Source of the DNA: Stutzerimonas stutzeri
GTDB lineage: Bacteria; Pseudomonadota; Gammaproteobacteria; Pseudomonadales; Pseudomonadaceae
Length of the DNA: 64,000 bases
Reading direction: 5' to 3'
Assembly: GCF_002890915.1 (NCBI RefSeq)
Contig: NZ_POUT01000005.1
Coordinates: 62,001 to 126,000 of the forward strand
Under the pieces are notes generated by a model, which ran no database searches, had not been told where the DNA came from, and was given only the letters and a program-made list of their open reading frames with translations. The translations under genes and the position numbers were made by a program. Shown here piece by piece: positions 1-9,058 of the stretch. Each line of letters starts with the position of its first letter. Position 1 is the first letter of the stretch.

Positions 1-21
1 CACGCATACGGCGCAGAAACG

Positions 22-42
22 AAAAAGCCCGCAAACGCGGGC
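22..42 (-). terminator. Rho-independent terminator of fba
   Basis: A perfect 6-bp GC stem (GCCCGC/GCGGGC) with a 4-nt loop, followed on the minus strand by a TTTTT run, lies just past the fba stop codon. Confidence 0.85.
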
Positions 43-60
43 TTCTTCATGGCCGAACGA

Positions 61-1125
61 TCAGTTGATCTTCGGGTCCAGCTCGCCGTTGGCGTAGCGC
101 TGGAACATGCCTTCCAGCGAGATCGGCTTGATCTTGCTGGCATTGCCGGCGGTACCGAAGGCCTCGTAGCGGGCGATGCAGATGTCGCGCATGGCGGCGA
201 CGGTCTTGGCCAGGTACTTGCGCGGGTCGAACTCGCTGGGGTTCTTCGCCAGGAACTCGCGGATCGCGCCGGTGGAGGCCAGGCGCAGGTCGGTGTCGAT
301 GTTGACCTTGCGCACGCCGTACTTGATGCCCTCGACGATTTCCTCGACCGGCACGCCGTAGGTCTCGCCGATCTCGCCACCGTACTCGTTGATGACCTTC
401 AGCCATTCCTGCGGCACCGAGGAGGAGCCGTGCATCACCAGGTGGGTGTCGGGGATGCGCGCATGGATTTCCTTGATGCGCTGGATCGACAGGGTGTCGC
501 CGGTCGGCGGCTTGGTGAACTTGTAGGCGCCGTGGCTGGTGCCGATGGCGATCGCCAGGGCGTCGACCTTGGTCTTGGCGACGAAGTCGGCGGCCTCTTC
601 CGGGTCGGTCAGCAGTTGGCTGTGATCGAGCACGCCCTCGGCGCCGACGCCGTCTTCCTCGCCGGCCATGCCGGTTTCCAGGCTACCCAGGCAGCCCAGC
701 TCGCCTTCCACGGAGACGCCGCAGGCATGGGCGAAGGCCACGGTCTGCTGGGTCACGCGCACGTTGTAGTCGTAGTCGGCAGGGGTCTTGCCGTCTTCCT
801 TCAGCGAGCCGTCCATCATCACCGAGGAGAAGCCCAGCTGGATCGAGCGCTGGCAGACATCGGGGCTGGTGCCGTGGTCCTGGTGCATGCACACTGGGAT
901 ATGCGGGAATTCTTCGATCGCCGCCAGGATCAGATGACGCAGGAACGGCGCACCGGCGTATTTGCGCGCACCGGCGGAAGCCTGGACGATCACCGGGGAA
1001 TCGGTCTTGTCGGCCGCTTCCATGATGGCGCGCATCTGCTCGAGGTTGTTGACGTTGAAGGCCGGTACGCCGTAGCCGAACTCGGCGGCGTGGTCGAGCA
1101 TCTGGCGCATGCTGATGAGTGCCAT
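61..1125 (-). CDS. fba: Class II fructose-1,6-bisphosphate aldolase
   Basis: Cytosolic zinc aldolase that interconverts fructose-1,6-bisphosphate with dihydroxyacetone phosphate and glyceraldehyde-3-phosphate. The 354-residue protein has the class II landmarks: the zinc/active-site segment [10 protein letters not shown] near residue 90, [25 protein letters not shown] and the phosphate-binding [11 protein letters not shown]. The start follows a GGAGAAAGG ribosome site. It is the last gene of a minus-strand glycolysis/pentose-phosphate block (tktA, epd, pgk, two lipoproteins, fba), as at the P. aeruginosa fda locus. A GC hairpin with a T-run ends it. The gap ahead of it holds its own candidate promoter, so it may be transcribed separately from pgk. 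Confidence 0.97.
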   Translation of the reverse strand: MALISMRQMLDHAAEFGYGVPAFNVNNLEQMRAIMEAADKTDSPVIVQASAGARKYAGAPFLRHLILAAIEEFPHIPVCMHQDHGTSPDVCQRSIQLGFSSVMMDGSLKEDGKTPADYDYNVRVTQQTVAFAHACGVSVEGELGCLGSLETGMAGEEDGVGAEGVLDHSQLLTDPEEAADFVAKTKVDALAIAIGTSHGAYKFTKPPTGDTLSIQRIKEIHARIPDTHLVMHGSSSVPQEWLKVINEYGGEIGETYGVPVEEIVEGIKYGVRKVNIDTDLRLASTGAIREFLAKNPSEFDPRKYLAKTVAAMRDICIARYEAFGTAGNASKIKPISLEGMFQRYANGELDPKIN

Positions 1126-1213
1126 GTTTTCCTTTCTCCCGGTCTGGGTCGTTAATCGTGTAAAGCCTGCCGCAGTGGCCGGCGCCGTTCAAGCGCCACA
1201 CGCTGGGCGCGGC

Positions 1214-1242
1214 ATTGTAGTGGCGGGGGCGGCAAATGCCAG
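1214..1242 (-). promoter_or_regulatory. Candidate sigma-70 promoter for fba
   Basis: On the minus strand CTGGCA (-35-like) is separated by 17 bp from TACAAT (-10-like), about 90 bp before the fba start. This is assigned by inspection only; no transcript data were available. Confidence 0.4.
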
Positions 1243-1305
1243 CGCCGCCACCGCTTTTAATAGGGCGCCCCGCAACAATGCGGCGGGGTGCAGTTACTCG
1301 CTGCG

Positions 1306-1641
1306 CTACAGGTTGATCAGCGAAGCGCTGCAGCCATGGGCCAGCAGTTCATCGTCGGCCACACGGTAGACCAGCGCCTCGTTACCCTTGTCGTGAAAGG
1401 CGAGTACGCCATCGCTATAGAAACTGCCATGCGTGGCAGGTTCCTTGCGCAGGGTATGAATCTGCGCACTATTACCGATCTTCAGGTCGACCGCGGTTCG
1501 TCCGCTATCGGCGTAGCGCCAGGCGATGTGCTGCTGGCCCTGGCACTTCCAGCGCACGAAGGGTGCATCGGGCCCGGACTGCCAGTGGCCGCAGCCGGCC
1601 AACGACAGTAGCGCCACGAGCGCAATCGACAGGCTTTTCAT
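1306..1641 (-). CDS. MliC-like lipoprotein (C-type lysozyme inhibitor family)
   Basis: A 111-residue protein with a lipoprotein signal (MKSLSIALVALLSLAGC, lipobox LAGC). The mature part has the spacing of the MliC/PliC fold: FVRWKCQG near the start, a WRYADSG strand, SFYSDGVLAFHDKGNEALVYR, and a C-terminal HGC able to pair with the early cysteine. Characterised members sit in the outer membrane or periplasm and block C-type lysozyme. The central active-site loop diverges from the textbook SGARY, so inhibitory activity is inferred from family only. It lies between pgk and fba with another lipoprotein gene, all on the same strand. The start is fixed by the signal peptide. Confidence 0.7.
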   Translation of the reverse strand: MKSLSIALVALLSLAGCGHWQSGPDAPFVRWKCQGQQHIAWRYADSGRTAVDLKIGNSAQIHTLRKEPATHGSFYSDGVLAFHDKGNEALVYRVADDELLAHGCSASLINL

Positions 1642-1657
1642 TGCTTTACCTCAGCAT

Positions 1658-1852
1658 TCAGGGGCAATCCTGCAGGCCGCCCCGGGTGGTAGCAGTCGGA
1701 TCGCCGGTCGCCTGCATCTCGACGCGCTGCTCATGCTCGGCGGTCGGCCCGATGGCGGCAGGCGGATCGAGCACCTGGCAGGCACTGTCCGGCGAGCCGC
1801 CGGCACAAGCGGCCAGGCCCAGGCAGCAAACAGCAAGAACGGCATAACGCAT
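1658..1852 (-). CDS. Small lipoprotein of unknown function
   Basis: A 64-residue peptide that starts MRYAVLAVCCLGLAACAGG, a clear signal peptide with an LAAC lipobox. The mature protein is only about 48 residues, is rich in Pro, Ala and Thr, and has two further cysteines (SACQV and the C-terminal DCP). The ATG is preceded by GGAAAGGGG, which favours it over an upstream in-frame start that would bury the signal peptide. It is 16 bp upstream of the MliC-like gene in the same direction, so the two are probably co-transcribed and both products go to the cell envelope. No family recognised. Confidence 0.6.
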   Translation of the reverse strand: MRYAVLAVCCLGLAACAGGSPDSACQVLDPPAAIGPTAEHEQRVEMQATGDPTATTRGGLQDCP

Positions 1853-1942
1853 GGTGCATCCCCTTTCCTCGTTCCCGATAGAACAGGGACCACTGCAGGC
1901 CACGGGGGTTGCCCTGGCGCCTCGCGCGACGAAGCGGCGGGC

Positions 1943-3103
1943 TCAACCCGCGCGCTGCTCCAGCACCTCGACCGCCGGCAGCACCTTGCCTTCGACGAAT
2001 TCGAGGAAAGCACCACCACCGGTGGAAATGTAGGAGATCTGCTCGGCGACGCCGTACTTGTCGATCGCCGCCAGGGTGTCGCCGCCACCGGCGATGGAGA
2101 ACGCCGGGCTCTGCGCGATGGCCTGGGCCAGCACCTGGGTGCCGTTGCCGAACTGGTCGAACTCGAACACGCCGACCGGGCCGTTCCAGAGGATGGTCTG
2201 CGAGGCCTTGAGCATCTCGCCGAACTGCGCGGCGGTCTGCGGGCCGATGTCGAGGATCATGTCGTCGTCGGCGACGTCGCCGACGGCCTTGACCGTGGCC
2301 TCGGCGCTCTCGGCGAACGCCTTGGCGACCACCACGTCCACCGGCAGCGGCACGGCGACCTTGGCGGCGATGGCCTTGGCGGTGTCGAGCAGGTCGGCCT
2401 CGTGCAACGACTTGCCGACCTTGTAGCCGGCCGCGGCGAGGAAGGTGTTGGCGATGCCGCCGCCGACGATCAGCTGGTCGCAGATGTCGGCCAGCGAAGT
2501 CAGCACGTCGAGCTTGGTCGAGACCTTGGAGCCGGCGACGATGGCCACCATCGGCCGCGCCGGCTTGTCCAGCGCCTTGCCCAGCGCCTCCAGCTCGGCG
2601 GCCAGCAGCGGGCCGGCGCAGGCGACCTTGGCGAACTTGGCCACGCCATGGGTCGAACCCTGGGCGCGGTGCGCGGTGCCGAAGGCGTCCATGACGAAGA
2701 CGTCGCACAGCGCGGCGTACTGTTGCGCCAGCTCGTCGCTGTTCTTCTTCTCGCCCTTGTTGAAGCGCACGTTCTCCAGCAGCACCAGCTCGCCCGGCTT
2801 GACCTCGACGCCGCCCAGGTAGTCCTTGACCAGCGGCACCTCACGGCCGAGGGCCTTGGACAGGTAATCGGCGACCGGCTTGAGGCTGTCTTCCTCGCTG
2901 TAGGCGCCCTCTTCCGGACGGCCCAGGTGCGAGCAGACCAGCACCGCGGCGCCCTTCTCCAGCGCCAGCCTGATGGTCGGCAACGAGGCCAGGATGCGCG
3001 CATCGCTCTTCACCGCGCCATCCTTCACCGGCACGTTGAGGTCCTCGCGGATCAGCACGCGCTTACCCTGGAGGTCGAGGTCGGTCATCTTCAAAACGGT
3101 CAT
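1943..3103 (-). CDS. pgk: Phosphoglycerate kinase
   Basis: Transfers the acyl phosphate of 1,3-bisphosphoglycerate to ADP in glycolysis, and the reverse in gluconeogenesis. The 386 residues match the bacterial family length. Visible motifs are the N-terminal signature [16 protein letters not shown], the basic patch CSHLGRP, the hinge/nucleotide site [24 protein letters not shown] and the C-terminal [10 protein letters not shown]. The start has an AAGGAAG ribosome site. It is 36 bp downstream of epd and reads in the same direction, which fits an epd-pgk operon. Confidence 0.97.
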   Translation of the reverse strand: MTVLKMTDLDLQGKRVLIREDLNVPVKDGAVKSDARILASLPTIRLALEKGAAVLVCSHLGRPEEGAYSEEDSLKPVADYLSKALGREVPLVKDYLGGVEVKPGELVLLENVRFNKGEKKNSDELAQQYAALCDVFVMDAFGTAHRAQGSTHGVAKFAKVACAGPLLAAELEALGKALDKPARPMVAIVAGSKVSTKLDVLTSLADICDQLIVGGGIANTFLAAAGYKVGKSLHEADLLDTAKAIAAKVAVPLPVDVVVAKAFAESAEATVKAVGDVADDDMILDIGPQTAAQFGEMLKASQTILWNGPVGVFEFDQFGNGTQVLAQAIAQSPAFSIAGGGDTLAAIDKYGVAEQISYISTGGGAFLEFVEGKVLPAVEVLEQRAG

Positions 3104-3139
3104 GTTGGTCTTCCTTAAAGGTCGAGAAGCAGCGATGAG

Positions 3140-4192
3140 TCAGGGTCGGCCGCGTCGGGCGACGCGCAGGTAGTGTTCGGTGACATCGAGCATGCGGTTG
3201 GCGAACCCCCATTCGTTGTCGAACCAGGCCAGCAGGTTCACCAGCCGCGGCCCGGAAGCGCGGGTCAGGCTGCCGTCGACGATCGCCGAATGCGGGTCGT
3301 GGTTGAAATCGCAGCTGGCGTGGGGCAGCTCGGTGTAGGCGAGCAGGCCTTTCAGCGGGCCGGATTCGGCGGCCTCGCGCAGCACGCGGTTGATCGTCCG
3401 TGCATCGGTGTCGCGGCTGGTCTGCAGGGTGATGTCCAGGCAGGACACGTTCACCGTCGGCACCCGCACCGCTTTGGCCTGTATCCGCCCGGAGAGTTCC
3501 GGCAAGAGGCGTTCGATACCGCGCGCAAGACCGGTGGACACCGGGATCACCGACTGGAAGGCCGAGCGCGTGCGGCGCAGGTCCTCATGGTGGTAGGCGT
3601 CGATCACCGGCTGGTCGTTCATCGCCGAGTGGATGGTGGTGATGGACACGTAGTCCAGGCCGACCGCGTCATTGAGCAGCTTGAGCAGCGGTACGCCGCA
3701 GTTGGTGGTGCAGGAGGCGTTGGAAACCAGCGTCTCGGCGCCGCTCAGTTGCTCGTGGTTGATGCCCATCACCACGGTGGCGTCGACGTCCGCAGCGCTG
3801 GCCATCGGCTGCGAGAACAGCACCCGCGGCACGCCGGCGTCGATGAAGCGCTGGCCGTCGGCGCGGCTGTGGTAGGCGCCGGAACACTCCAGCACCAGAT
3901 CCACGCCCAGCGCGCGCCAGTCGACGGCCTCCGGCGTGGATTCGCGCAACACCTTCACGCAGTCGCCATTGAGGTGCAGGCAGTCGCCTTGCACACCGAC
4001 CTCGCCGGGGAAGCGGCCATGGGTGGAGTCGAAACGGGTGAGGTATTCCAGGCTGGCCATGTCGGCCAGGTCGTTGAGCGCGACGAACCGGAAGTCGAAG
4101 GCCGCACCGCGCTCGTAGAAGGCGCGCAGCACGCAACGACCGATGCGGCCGTAGCCGTTGAGGGCGACGCGATAGGGACGGGCGTTGGCCAT
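3140..4192 (-). CDS. epd: Erythrose-4-phosphate dehydrogenase (GAPDH family)
   Basis: A GAPDH-family NAD enzyme. Its N-terminal Rossmann motif is RVALNGYGRIGR and the catalytic cysteine lies in SNASCTTNC near residue 161. Position between tktA and pgk is the classical epd location; in E. coli Epd feeds pyridoxal-phosphate synthesis by oxidising erythrose-4-phosphate. The 350-residue form starting MANARPYRVALNGYG was chosen because the Rossmann strand begins at once, as in the family. An in-frame ATG 17 codons upstream gives an unlikely extension derived from a repeat. Epd and GapA cannot be fully separated by eye, so the substrate rests partly on gene order. Confidence 0.88.
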   Translation of the reverse strand: MANARPYRVALNGYGRIGRCVLRAFYERGAAFDFRFVALNDLADMASLEYLTRFDSTHGRFPGEVGVQGDCLHLNGDCVKVLRESTPEAVDWRALGVDLVLECSGAYHSRADGQRFIDAGVPRVLFSQPMASAADVDATVVMGINHEQLSGAETLVSNASCTTNCGVPLLKLLNDAVGLDYVSITTIHSAMNDQPVIDAYHHEDLRRTRSAFQSVIPVSTGLARGIERLLPELSGRIQAKAVRVPTVNVSCLDITLQTSRDTDARTINRVLREAAESGPLKGLLAYTELPHASCDFNHDPHSAIVDGSLTRASGPRLVNLLAWFDNEWGFANRMLDVTEHYLRVARRGRP

Positions 4193-4213
4193 GGGATCTT
4201 CGTCGGTCCTGCC

Positions 4214-4291
4214 GGTGGAAAACCGGCTGCGCGGGTTTTCCACCCTACGGAAGGTGGAGTTACGTAGGGTGGATGACCGCAGTCATCCACC
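4214..4291. repeat. GTAGGGTGGA-family inverted repeats (two units)
   Basis: Two adjacent palindromic units fill the epd-tktA gap. Unit 1 has arms GGTGGAAAACC/GGTTTTCCACC. Unit 2 has the perfect arms GGTGGATGAC/GTCATCCACC with a 4-nt loop. The same GTAGGGTGGA core recurs at 11285, 22969 and 55048 in this window, always in gaps. Confidence 0.8.
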
Positions 4292-4301
4292 GCGGCTCGG
4301 T

Positions 4302-6299
4302 TCAGTCTTCCAGCAGCTCCTCGGCCACCGCGAGGATGTTGTCGACGGTGAAGCCGAATTCCTCGAACAGCTGGCCGGCCGGGGCCGACTCGCCGTAGCT
4401 GGTCATGCCGATGATGCGGCCGTCGAGGCCGACGTACTTGTACCAGTAGTCCGCATGCGCCGCCTCGATGGCGATGCGCGCACCGACTTCCACCGGCAGC
4501 ACCAGTTGCTTGTAGGCCGCGTCCTGGGCGTCGAACACGCTGGTGCAGGGCATGGAGACGACGCGCACCTGGCGGCCCTGTTCGGCCAGCTGGTCGGCGG
4601 CCTGCACCGCCAGGCTGACTTCCGAGCCGGTGGCGATGAGGATCAGTTCCGGCTCGCCGGCGCAGTTCTTCAGGATGTAGCCGCCGCGGGCGATGGCCGC
4701 CTCGGTCTCGTTGTCGCGCACGTGGAACGGCAGGTTCTGCCGCGAGAAGATCAGCGCGCTCGGGCCGTCCTTGCGTTCGATGGCATGCTTCCAGGCCACC
4801 GCCGACTCGACCGTGTCGGCCGGGCGCCAGGTGTCCAGGTTCGGCGTGGTGCGCAGGCTGGTCAGCTGCTCGACCGGCTGGTGGGTCGGGCCGTCCTCGC
4901 CGAGGCCGATGGAATCGTGGGTGAACACGTAGAGCACGCGCTGCTTCATCAGCGCCGACATGCGCACGGCGTTGCGCGCGTACTCCATGAACATCAGGAA
5001 GGTCGCGCCGTAGGGAATCAGGCCGCCATGCAGGGCGACGCCGTTCATGATGGCGCTCATGCCGAATTCGCGCACGCCGTAGTACATGTAGTTGCCCGAG
5101 GCATCCTCGGCCACCACCGGCTTGCAGCCCTTCCACAGGGTCAGGTTGGAACCGGCGAGGTCGGCCGAGCCGCCGAGCAGTTCCGGCAGCAGCGGGCCGA
5201 AGGCGTTCAGGCAGTTCTGGCTGGCCTTGCGGCTGGCGATGGTCTCGCCCTTGGTGGCCACTTCGCGGATGAATGCGCTGGCCTTCTCGGCGAAGTCGGC
5301 GGGCAGCTCGCCGGCCATGCGCCGCTTGAACTCGGCGGCCAGCGCCGGGAACTCGGCCTCGTAGGCGGCGAAGCGCTGGTTCCAGGCGGTTTCGGCCTCG
5401 GCGCCCTTCTGCTTGGCATCCCACTCGGCATAGATCTCGGCGGGAATCTCGAACGGGCCGTACGTCCAGCCCAGCGCCTCGCGGGTCAGGGCGATCTCGG
5501 CCTCGCCCAGCGCCGAGCCGTGGGATTCCTCCTTGCCCTGCTTGTTCGGCGAGCCGAAGCCGATGATGGTCTTGCAGCAGATCAGCGTCGGCTGGTCGCT
5601 CTTGCGCGCGGTCTCGATGGACATCTGGATCTCGTCGGCGTCATGCCCGTCGACGTTGCGGATCACCTGCCAGCCGTAGGCCTCGAAGCGGCGCGGGGTG
5701 TCGTCGGTGAACCAGCCATGCACCTCGCCGTCGATGGAGATGCCGTTGTCGTCGTAGAAGGCGATCAGCTTGTTCAGCCCGAGGGTGCCGGCCAGCGAGC
5801 AGACCTCGTGGGAGATGCCTTCCATCATGCAGCCGTCGCCGAGGAACACGTAGGTGTTGTGATCGACGATCTCGTGGCCGGGGCGGTTGAACTGCGCGGC
5901 CATGACCTTCTCGGCCAGGGCGAAGCCCACGGCGTTGGCGATGCCCTGGCCGAGCGGGCCGGTGGTGGTCTCAACGCCGGCGGTGTAGCCGAACTCCGGA
6001 TGGCCCGGGGTCTTGCTGTGCAGCTGGCGGAAGTTCTTCAGGTCGTCGATCGACAGGTCGTAGCCGGTCAGGTGCAGCAGCGAGTAGATCAGCATCGAGC
6101 CGTGGCCGTTGGACAGCACGAAGCGGTCGCGGTCGGCCCACTGCGGGTTGGTCGGGCTGTGCTTGAGGTGGTCACGCCAGAGCACTTCGGCGATGTCCGC
6201 CATGCCCATGGGGGCACCGGGGTGGCCGCTGTTGGCTTTCTGCACGGCATCCATGCTGAGGGCGCGGATGGCATTGGCTCGCTCACGACGGCTGGGCAT
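4302..6299 (-). CDS. tktA: Transketolase
   Basis: Thiamine-diphosphate enzyme that moves two-carbon ketol units in the pentose phosphate pathway. The 665 residues equal the usual bacterial length. Motifs: [17 protein letters not shown] at the N-terminus, the ThDP/Mg site [12 protein letters not shown] near residue 155, the [18 protein letters not shown] segment in the Pyr domain, and a C-terminal transketolase domain with TGSEVSLA. The start [12 protein letters not shown] follows an AGGAGA ribosome site; an in-frame ATG 14 codons upstream is rejected. It precedes epd on the same strand, so erythrose-4-phosphate is made and used by neighbours. Confidence 0.97.
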   Translation of the reverse strand: MPSRRERANAIRALSMDAVQKANSGHPGAPMGMADIAEVLWRDHLKHSPTNPQWADRDRFVLSNGHGSMLIYSLLHLTGYDLSIDDLKNFRQLHSKTPGHPEFGYTAGVETTTGPLGQGIANAVGFALAEKVMAAQFNRPGHEIVDHNTYVFLGDGCMMEGISHEVCSLAGTLGLNKLIAFYDDNGISIDGEVHGWFTDDTPRRFEAYGWQVIRNVDGHDADEIQMSIETARKSDQPTLICCKTIIGFGSPNKQGKEESHGSALGEAEIALTREALGWTYGPFEIPAEIYAEWDAKQKGAEAETAWNQRFAAYEAEFPALAAEFKRRMAGELPADFAEKASAFIREVATKGETIASRKASQNCLNAFGPLLPELLGGSADLAGSNLTLWKGCKPVVAEDASGNYMYYGVREFGMSAIMNGVALHGGLIPYGATFLMFMEYARNAVRMSALMKQRVLYVFTHDSIGLGEDGPTHQPVEQLTSLRTTPNLDTWRPADTVESAVAWKHAIERKDGPSALIFSRQNLPFHVRDNETEAAIARGGYILKNCAGEPELILIATGSEVSLAVQAADQLAEQGRQVRVVSMPCTSVFDAQDAAYKQLVLPVEVGARIAIEAAHADYWYKYVGLDGRIIGMTSYGESAPAGQLFEEFGFTVDNILAVAEELLED

Positions 6300-6407
6300 C
6301 GCTGAATCTCCTGCGGGTGGCACGTAGAAAAAGGCCGCCATTTTCCCCTACCGAGGGTGGGCGCGGCAATGACTGAAATGGCTCGGCCATCCCGCCGGCC
6401 ACCGACA

Positions 6408-7346
6408 TCACTCGAGCAGCTCGACACCCTGGCCGGAAATATCCGGCAGGTGTTCGAGCAGATAGTCGCGCATGCGCATCAGCGTGGCCGACTCGTCGCC
6501 ACCGGCCGGCCAGACCAGGTAGTAGCTGTCGCCGGACTTCACCGCCTGCCCGAACGGCAGCGCCAGGCTGCCGCGCTGCAGTTCGGCGCCGACCAGCGCG
6601 AGATCGCCGATCGATACGCCATGCCCCTGCGCCGCGGCGGAGATGCCCAGCTCCAGGGTGTCGAAGAGCTTGCCCTGCTGCCAGGCGACCTGGTCGGCCA
6701 GCCCGGTGCGCTGCAGCCAGCGGCGCCAGTCGCGGCAGTCGCGCGACGGATGGATCAGCTCGGCAGCGGCCAGTTGTCGCATATCCCAGGGCCGGTCGCC
6801 GCGCAGCGCGGGCGCGCAGACCGGCACCAGCCATTCGTCGAACAGCTTCACGCGCTGCCAGTCCGCCGGGAAACCGCCGTGGCCGAGCAGGATCGCGCAG
6901 TCGAACGGCTCGCTGTGGAAGTCCACCGCATCCAGGTCCATCCAGGCGCTGGTGAGCTGCACTCGATTGTGCGGATGTGCCTGCTGGAAGGCGTCCAGGG
7001 CCTTGAGCAGCCAGCGCATGGTCAGGGTCGAGGGCGCCTTGAGCCGCAGCGCGCCGCGCTGGCGGGTGACGGCGATGCAGGCGCTTTCGATGGTGCGAAA
7101 GCCGATCTTCAGCTCCTGCGCCAGCAGCCGCCCGGCATCGGTCAGCGTCAATCGCGAGCCGCGGCGCTCGAAGAGCTGGCAGCCGAGGTGCTCTTCCAGC
7201 GTCTTCACATGCCGGCTGACGGCGCTCTGGGTGATGTACAGGCTCTGTGCCGCCTGGGTGAAGGAGCCGAAACGGGCCGCCACTTCGAAAGCGCGCAGCG
7301 CATACAGGGGCGGCATCCGCGGAGCCGGGATGTCTTGCTCAAGCAT
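6408..7346 (-). CDS. LysR-family transcriptional regulator (GcvA-like)
   Basis: A 312-residue LysR protein. The N-terminal winged helix-turn-helix (about residues 14-72) is LYALRAFEVAARFGSFTQAAQSLYITQSAVSRHVKTLEEHLGCQLFERR in pattern, with the GcvA/AmpR-type LRAFEVAAR opening. The remainder is a periplasmic-binding-like effector domain. It is divergent from the hydroxylase-exporter pair with a 135-bp shared gap, the usual LysR arrangement. The simplest reading is that it controls that pair, with the exported or hydroxylated amino acid (or a precursor) as possible ligand; this is inference. It lies directly upstream of tktA on the same strand, but the 108-bp gap does not suggest an operon. A second ATG at residue 11 is possible. 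Confidence 0.88.
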   Translation of the reverse strand: MLEQDIPAPRMPPLYALRAFEVAARFGSFTQAAQSLYITQSAVSRHVKTLEEHLGCQLFERRGSRLTLTDAGRLLAQELKIGFRTIESACIAVTRQRGALRLKAPSTLTMRWLLKALDAFQQAHPHNRVQLTSAWMDLDAVDFHSEPFDCAILLGHGGFPADWQRVKLFDEWLVPVCAPALRGDRPWDMRQLAAAELIHPSRDCRDWRRWLQRTGLADQVAWQQGKLFDTLELGISAAAQGHGVSIGDLALVGAELQRGSLALPFGQAVKSGDSYYLVWPAGGDESATLMRMRDYLLEHLPDISGQGVELLE

Positions 7347-7481
7347 GATTAAAACTCATCCTTACTGCTCGTTTTTTCCGTTTTTAAAGCACCGAAGCTC
7401 TCTCAATACTGCATCCCGATGCTGCCTACAGCGAAAACGCCAGTCACAACCACGATAACTAAAACTCAAGGGAAGGATGCC
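7347..7481. promoter_or_regulatory. Divergent control region between LysR gene and hydroxylase
   Basis: A 135-bp gap that is clearly more AT-rich than its surroundings (T-runs around 7373-7386). It must hold both promoters and, by family habit, the LysR operator. No site can be assigned with confidence by eye. AAGGGAAGG before 7482 is the hydroxylase ribosome site. Confidence 0.45.
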
Positions 7482-8378
7482 ATGTTTCATGACCCATTCG
7501 ACCATCTCCTGGCCTCCGCCATCCGCAGCGGCGGCCTGCAGCAGGAGCAGATCGCGCAGATCCTTCACTTCAAGTTGTTCGGCAACCGGCAAGGCTTTGT
7601 GCTGCTGCAAGACCTGCCCATCGGCGATATTCCACCCACCCCGCCGTGCCGCGAGCGGATACGCAAGGACGACGACAGCAGCGAGCGCCTGCTGCTGCAG
7701 GCGACGGCGTTGCTCGGCGAGCCGATCGGCTACGTCCAGGAGTCCGGCGGCAGCATCGTCAACAACTTCTTCGCCCAGCAGGCGCAATCGCGTGCCGCCA
7801 CCTCGGACAGCTTCGACACCGAGCTCGACCTGCACACCGAGAACGCCTTCCACGCCATCCTGCCGGACTACCTGGTGCTGCTCTGCCTGCGCCAGGACCC
7901 GGCGGCCGAAGCGATCACCTACGTCGCTTCGGTCGAACCGATCCTCGAGCGCCTGAGCTATGAAGAACAGGCATTTCTGCTCAACGAGCCCTACAACTTC
8001 CTCTCCGACTACGGCCCACGGGAAAAGAACCAGCGGATCGATATCGGCCGCCACCAGAGCGTGCTCTACGGCGACCCGGACGCACCCTTCTTCCGTTTCG
8101 ACCCGCAGTTCATGCTGGCGCCGAGCGAGCATGCGCGCAGCCTGCTGGAAAAACTGCGGCGCATCGCCTGGGAGGTGGCCGAGCCGATACGGCTGGCCCG
8201 CGGCGACCTGCTGATCATCGACAACCGCCGTACCGCCCACGCCCGCAGCCGCTTCGACGCTCGCTTCGACGGCAGCGACCGCTGGATGCAGCGCGCCTTC
8301 GCCATCTGCAACCCGCGCTTCTATGCGGAGCGGCTGGGCAAGCAGACGCGGGTCTTCGAACTGGTGACCGAGCTATGA
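7482..8378 (+). CDS. Fe(II)/2-oxoglutarate dioxygenase, arginine/lysine hydroxylase-like (TauD/CAS superfamily)
   Basis: A 298-residue enzyme of the clavaminate-synthase-like branch that includes VioC-type arginine 3-hydroxylases and lysine hydroxylases. The iron triad is visible: H118 and E120 in LHTENAFH and H253 in DNRRTAHARSRF, with a 2-oxoglutarate-binding Arg in DRWMQR (R271). Glu rather than Asp in the HxE motif is typical of this amino-acid hydroxylase branch. It should hydroxylate an unactivated carbon of a free amino acid in the cytosol; the exact substrate cannot be read. The start codon follows AAGGGAAGG. The stop overlaps the start of a LysE-type exporter by 4 nt, linking the product to export, and the divergent LysR gene is the likely regulator. 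Confidence 0.82.
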   Translation: MFHDPFDHLLASAIRSGGLQQEQIAQILHFKLFGNRQGFVLLQDLPIGDIPPTPPCRERIRKDDDSSERLLLQATALLGEPIGYVQESGGSIVNNFFAQQAQSRAATSDSFDTELDLHTENAFHAILPDYLVLLCLRQDPAAEAITYVASVEPILERLSYEEQAFLLNEPYNFLSDYGPREKNQRIDIGRHQSVLYGDPDAPFFRFDPQFMLAPSEHARSLLEKLRRIAWEVAEPIRLARGDLLIIDNRRTAHARSRFDARFDGSDRWMQRAFAICNPRFYAERLGKQTRVFELVTEL

Positions 8379-8977
8379 ACGCCACCTATCTCGCCTTCGC
8401 CGCCGCAGTCGCCCTGCTGATCGCCTCCCCCGGCCCGGTGGTCGCGCTGGTGGTCGCCGACGCCCGGCGCCGCTGGCCGCTGTGGACCATTCTCGGCGGC
8501 GTGGTATCCGCCCAGGTGCTGATGGTCGCCGCGCTGGCGATGATCTACCTGGCGCTGGACCTGGAGCCGGTGGTGCTCGAGGCCGGGCAGGTGCTCGGCG
8601 GGCTCTACCTGATCTGGCTGGGCTGCGACGGGCTCTGCGGCGGCGCCAGCGAAGCCGCGCCACCGCGCCGGCGCGAATCGCACTATTTCTGGCGGGCCAT
8701 GGCCGTGGGCCTGTCGAACCCCAAGGACATCCTGTTCTTCCTCGCCTTCCTGCCCGGCTTCATCCTGCCCGCGCAGCCGTTCGCGCCGCAGGCGACGGCG
8801 CTGATCGCCATCTGGGCGGCCATCGACCTGAGCATCCTGCTGGCCTACAGCCTGCTGTCGCGCCGCCTCAGCGGCGCCGGCCGGCTCCAGCGGCTGCTGG
8901 ACATCCTGCCCAACTTCTTTTTGCTGGGCCTCGGCCTGGTGTCCTGCGCCCTCGGCCTGTCGCGCCTGCTGCCGTGA
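8375..8977 (+). CDS. LysE/RhtB-family amino-acid exporter
   Basis: A 200-residue polytopic inner-membrane protein with about six hydrophobic segments and the family's N-terminal signature (LLIASPGPVVALVVADARR), plus GLSNPKDILFFLAFLPGF near residue 110, equivalent to the conserved GxxxNPKxxxFF motif. LysE/RhtB proteins export basic or neutral amino acids and derivatives by proton exchange. It starts within the stop of the hydroxylase gene (ATGA overlap), so the two are translationally coupled. Export of a hydroxylated Arg/Lys-type amino acid is the natural inference, but the cargo is unproven. Confidence 0.88.
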   Translation: MNATYLAFAAAVALLIASPGPVVALVVADARRRWPLWTILGGVVSAQVLMVAALAMIYLALDLEPVVLEAGQVLGGLYLIWLGCDGLCGGASEAAPPRRRESHYFWRAMAVGLSNPKDILFFLAFLPGFILPAQPFAPQATALIAIWAAIDLSILLAYSLLSRRLSGAGRLQRLLDILPNFFLLGLGLVSCALGLSRLLP

Positions 8978-8993
8978 ACGCGGGCCGCCGAGG

Positions 8994-9017
8994 CAATATC
9001 AAAAGTTTTTGATATTG
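8994..9017. promoter_or_regulatory. Perfect palindrome, probable ArsR/SahR-type operator
   Basis: CAATATCAAAA and TTTTGATATTG form an 11+11 bp perfect inverted repeat with a 2-bp centre, immediately upstream of the -35 of the ArsR-methyltransferase gene. Its AT-rich content stands out in this GC-rich DNA. Size and symmetry fit a dimeric winged-helix repressor acting on its own operon. Confidence 0.72.
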
Positions 9018-9020
9018 ATC

Positions 9021-9049
9021 TTGCTGTACGAAAAGTGACCGACTAGACT
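9021..9049 (+). promoter_or_regulatory. Sigma-70 promoter of the ArsR-methyltransferase/metK operon
   Basis: TTGCTG, a 17-bp spacer, then TAGACT. The -10 ends only 9 bp before the ATG at 9059, so the predicted transcript is leaderless or nearly so; no Shine-Dalgarno sequence is present. The palindrome ends 3 bp upstream of the -35. Confidence 0.6.
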
Positions 9050-9058
9050 GCGCGCCAT

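Noticed and set aside
49..1155. A long plus-strand open frame opposite fba
   Set aside because: fba motifs are intact on the minus strand and the plus frame has no ribosome site or recognisable domain.
1261..1305. GC-rich imperfect hairpin (CCCCGC...GCGGCGGGG) after the MliC-like gene
   Set aside because: The stem is interrupted and the minus-strand downstream sequence lacks a T-run.
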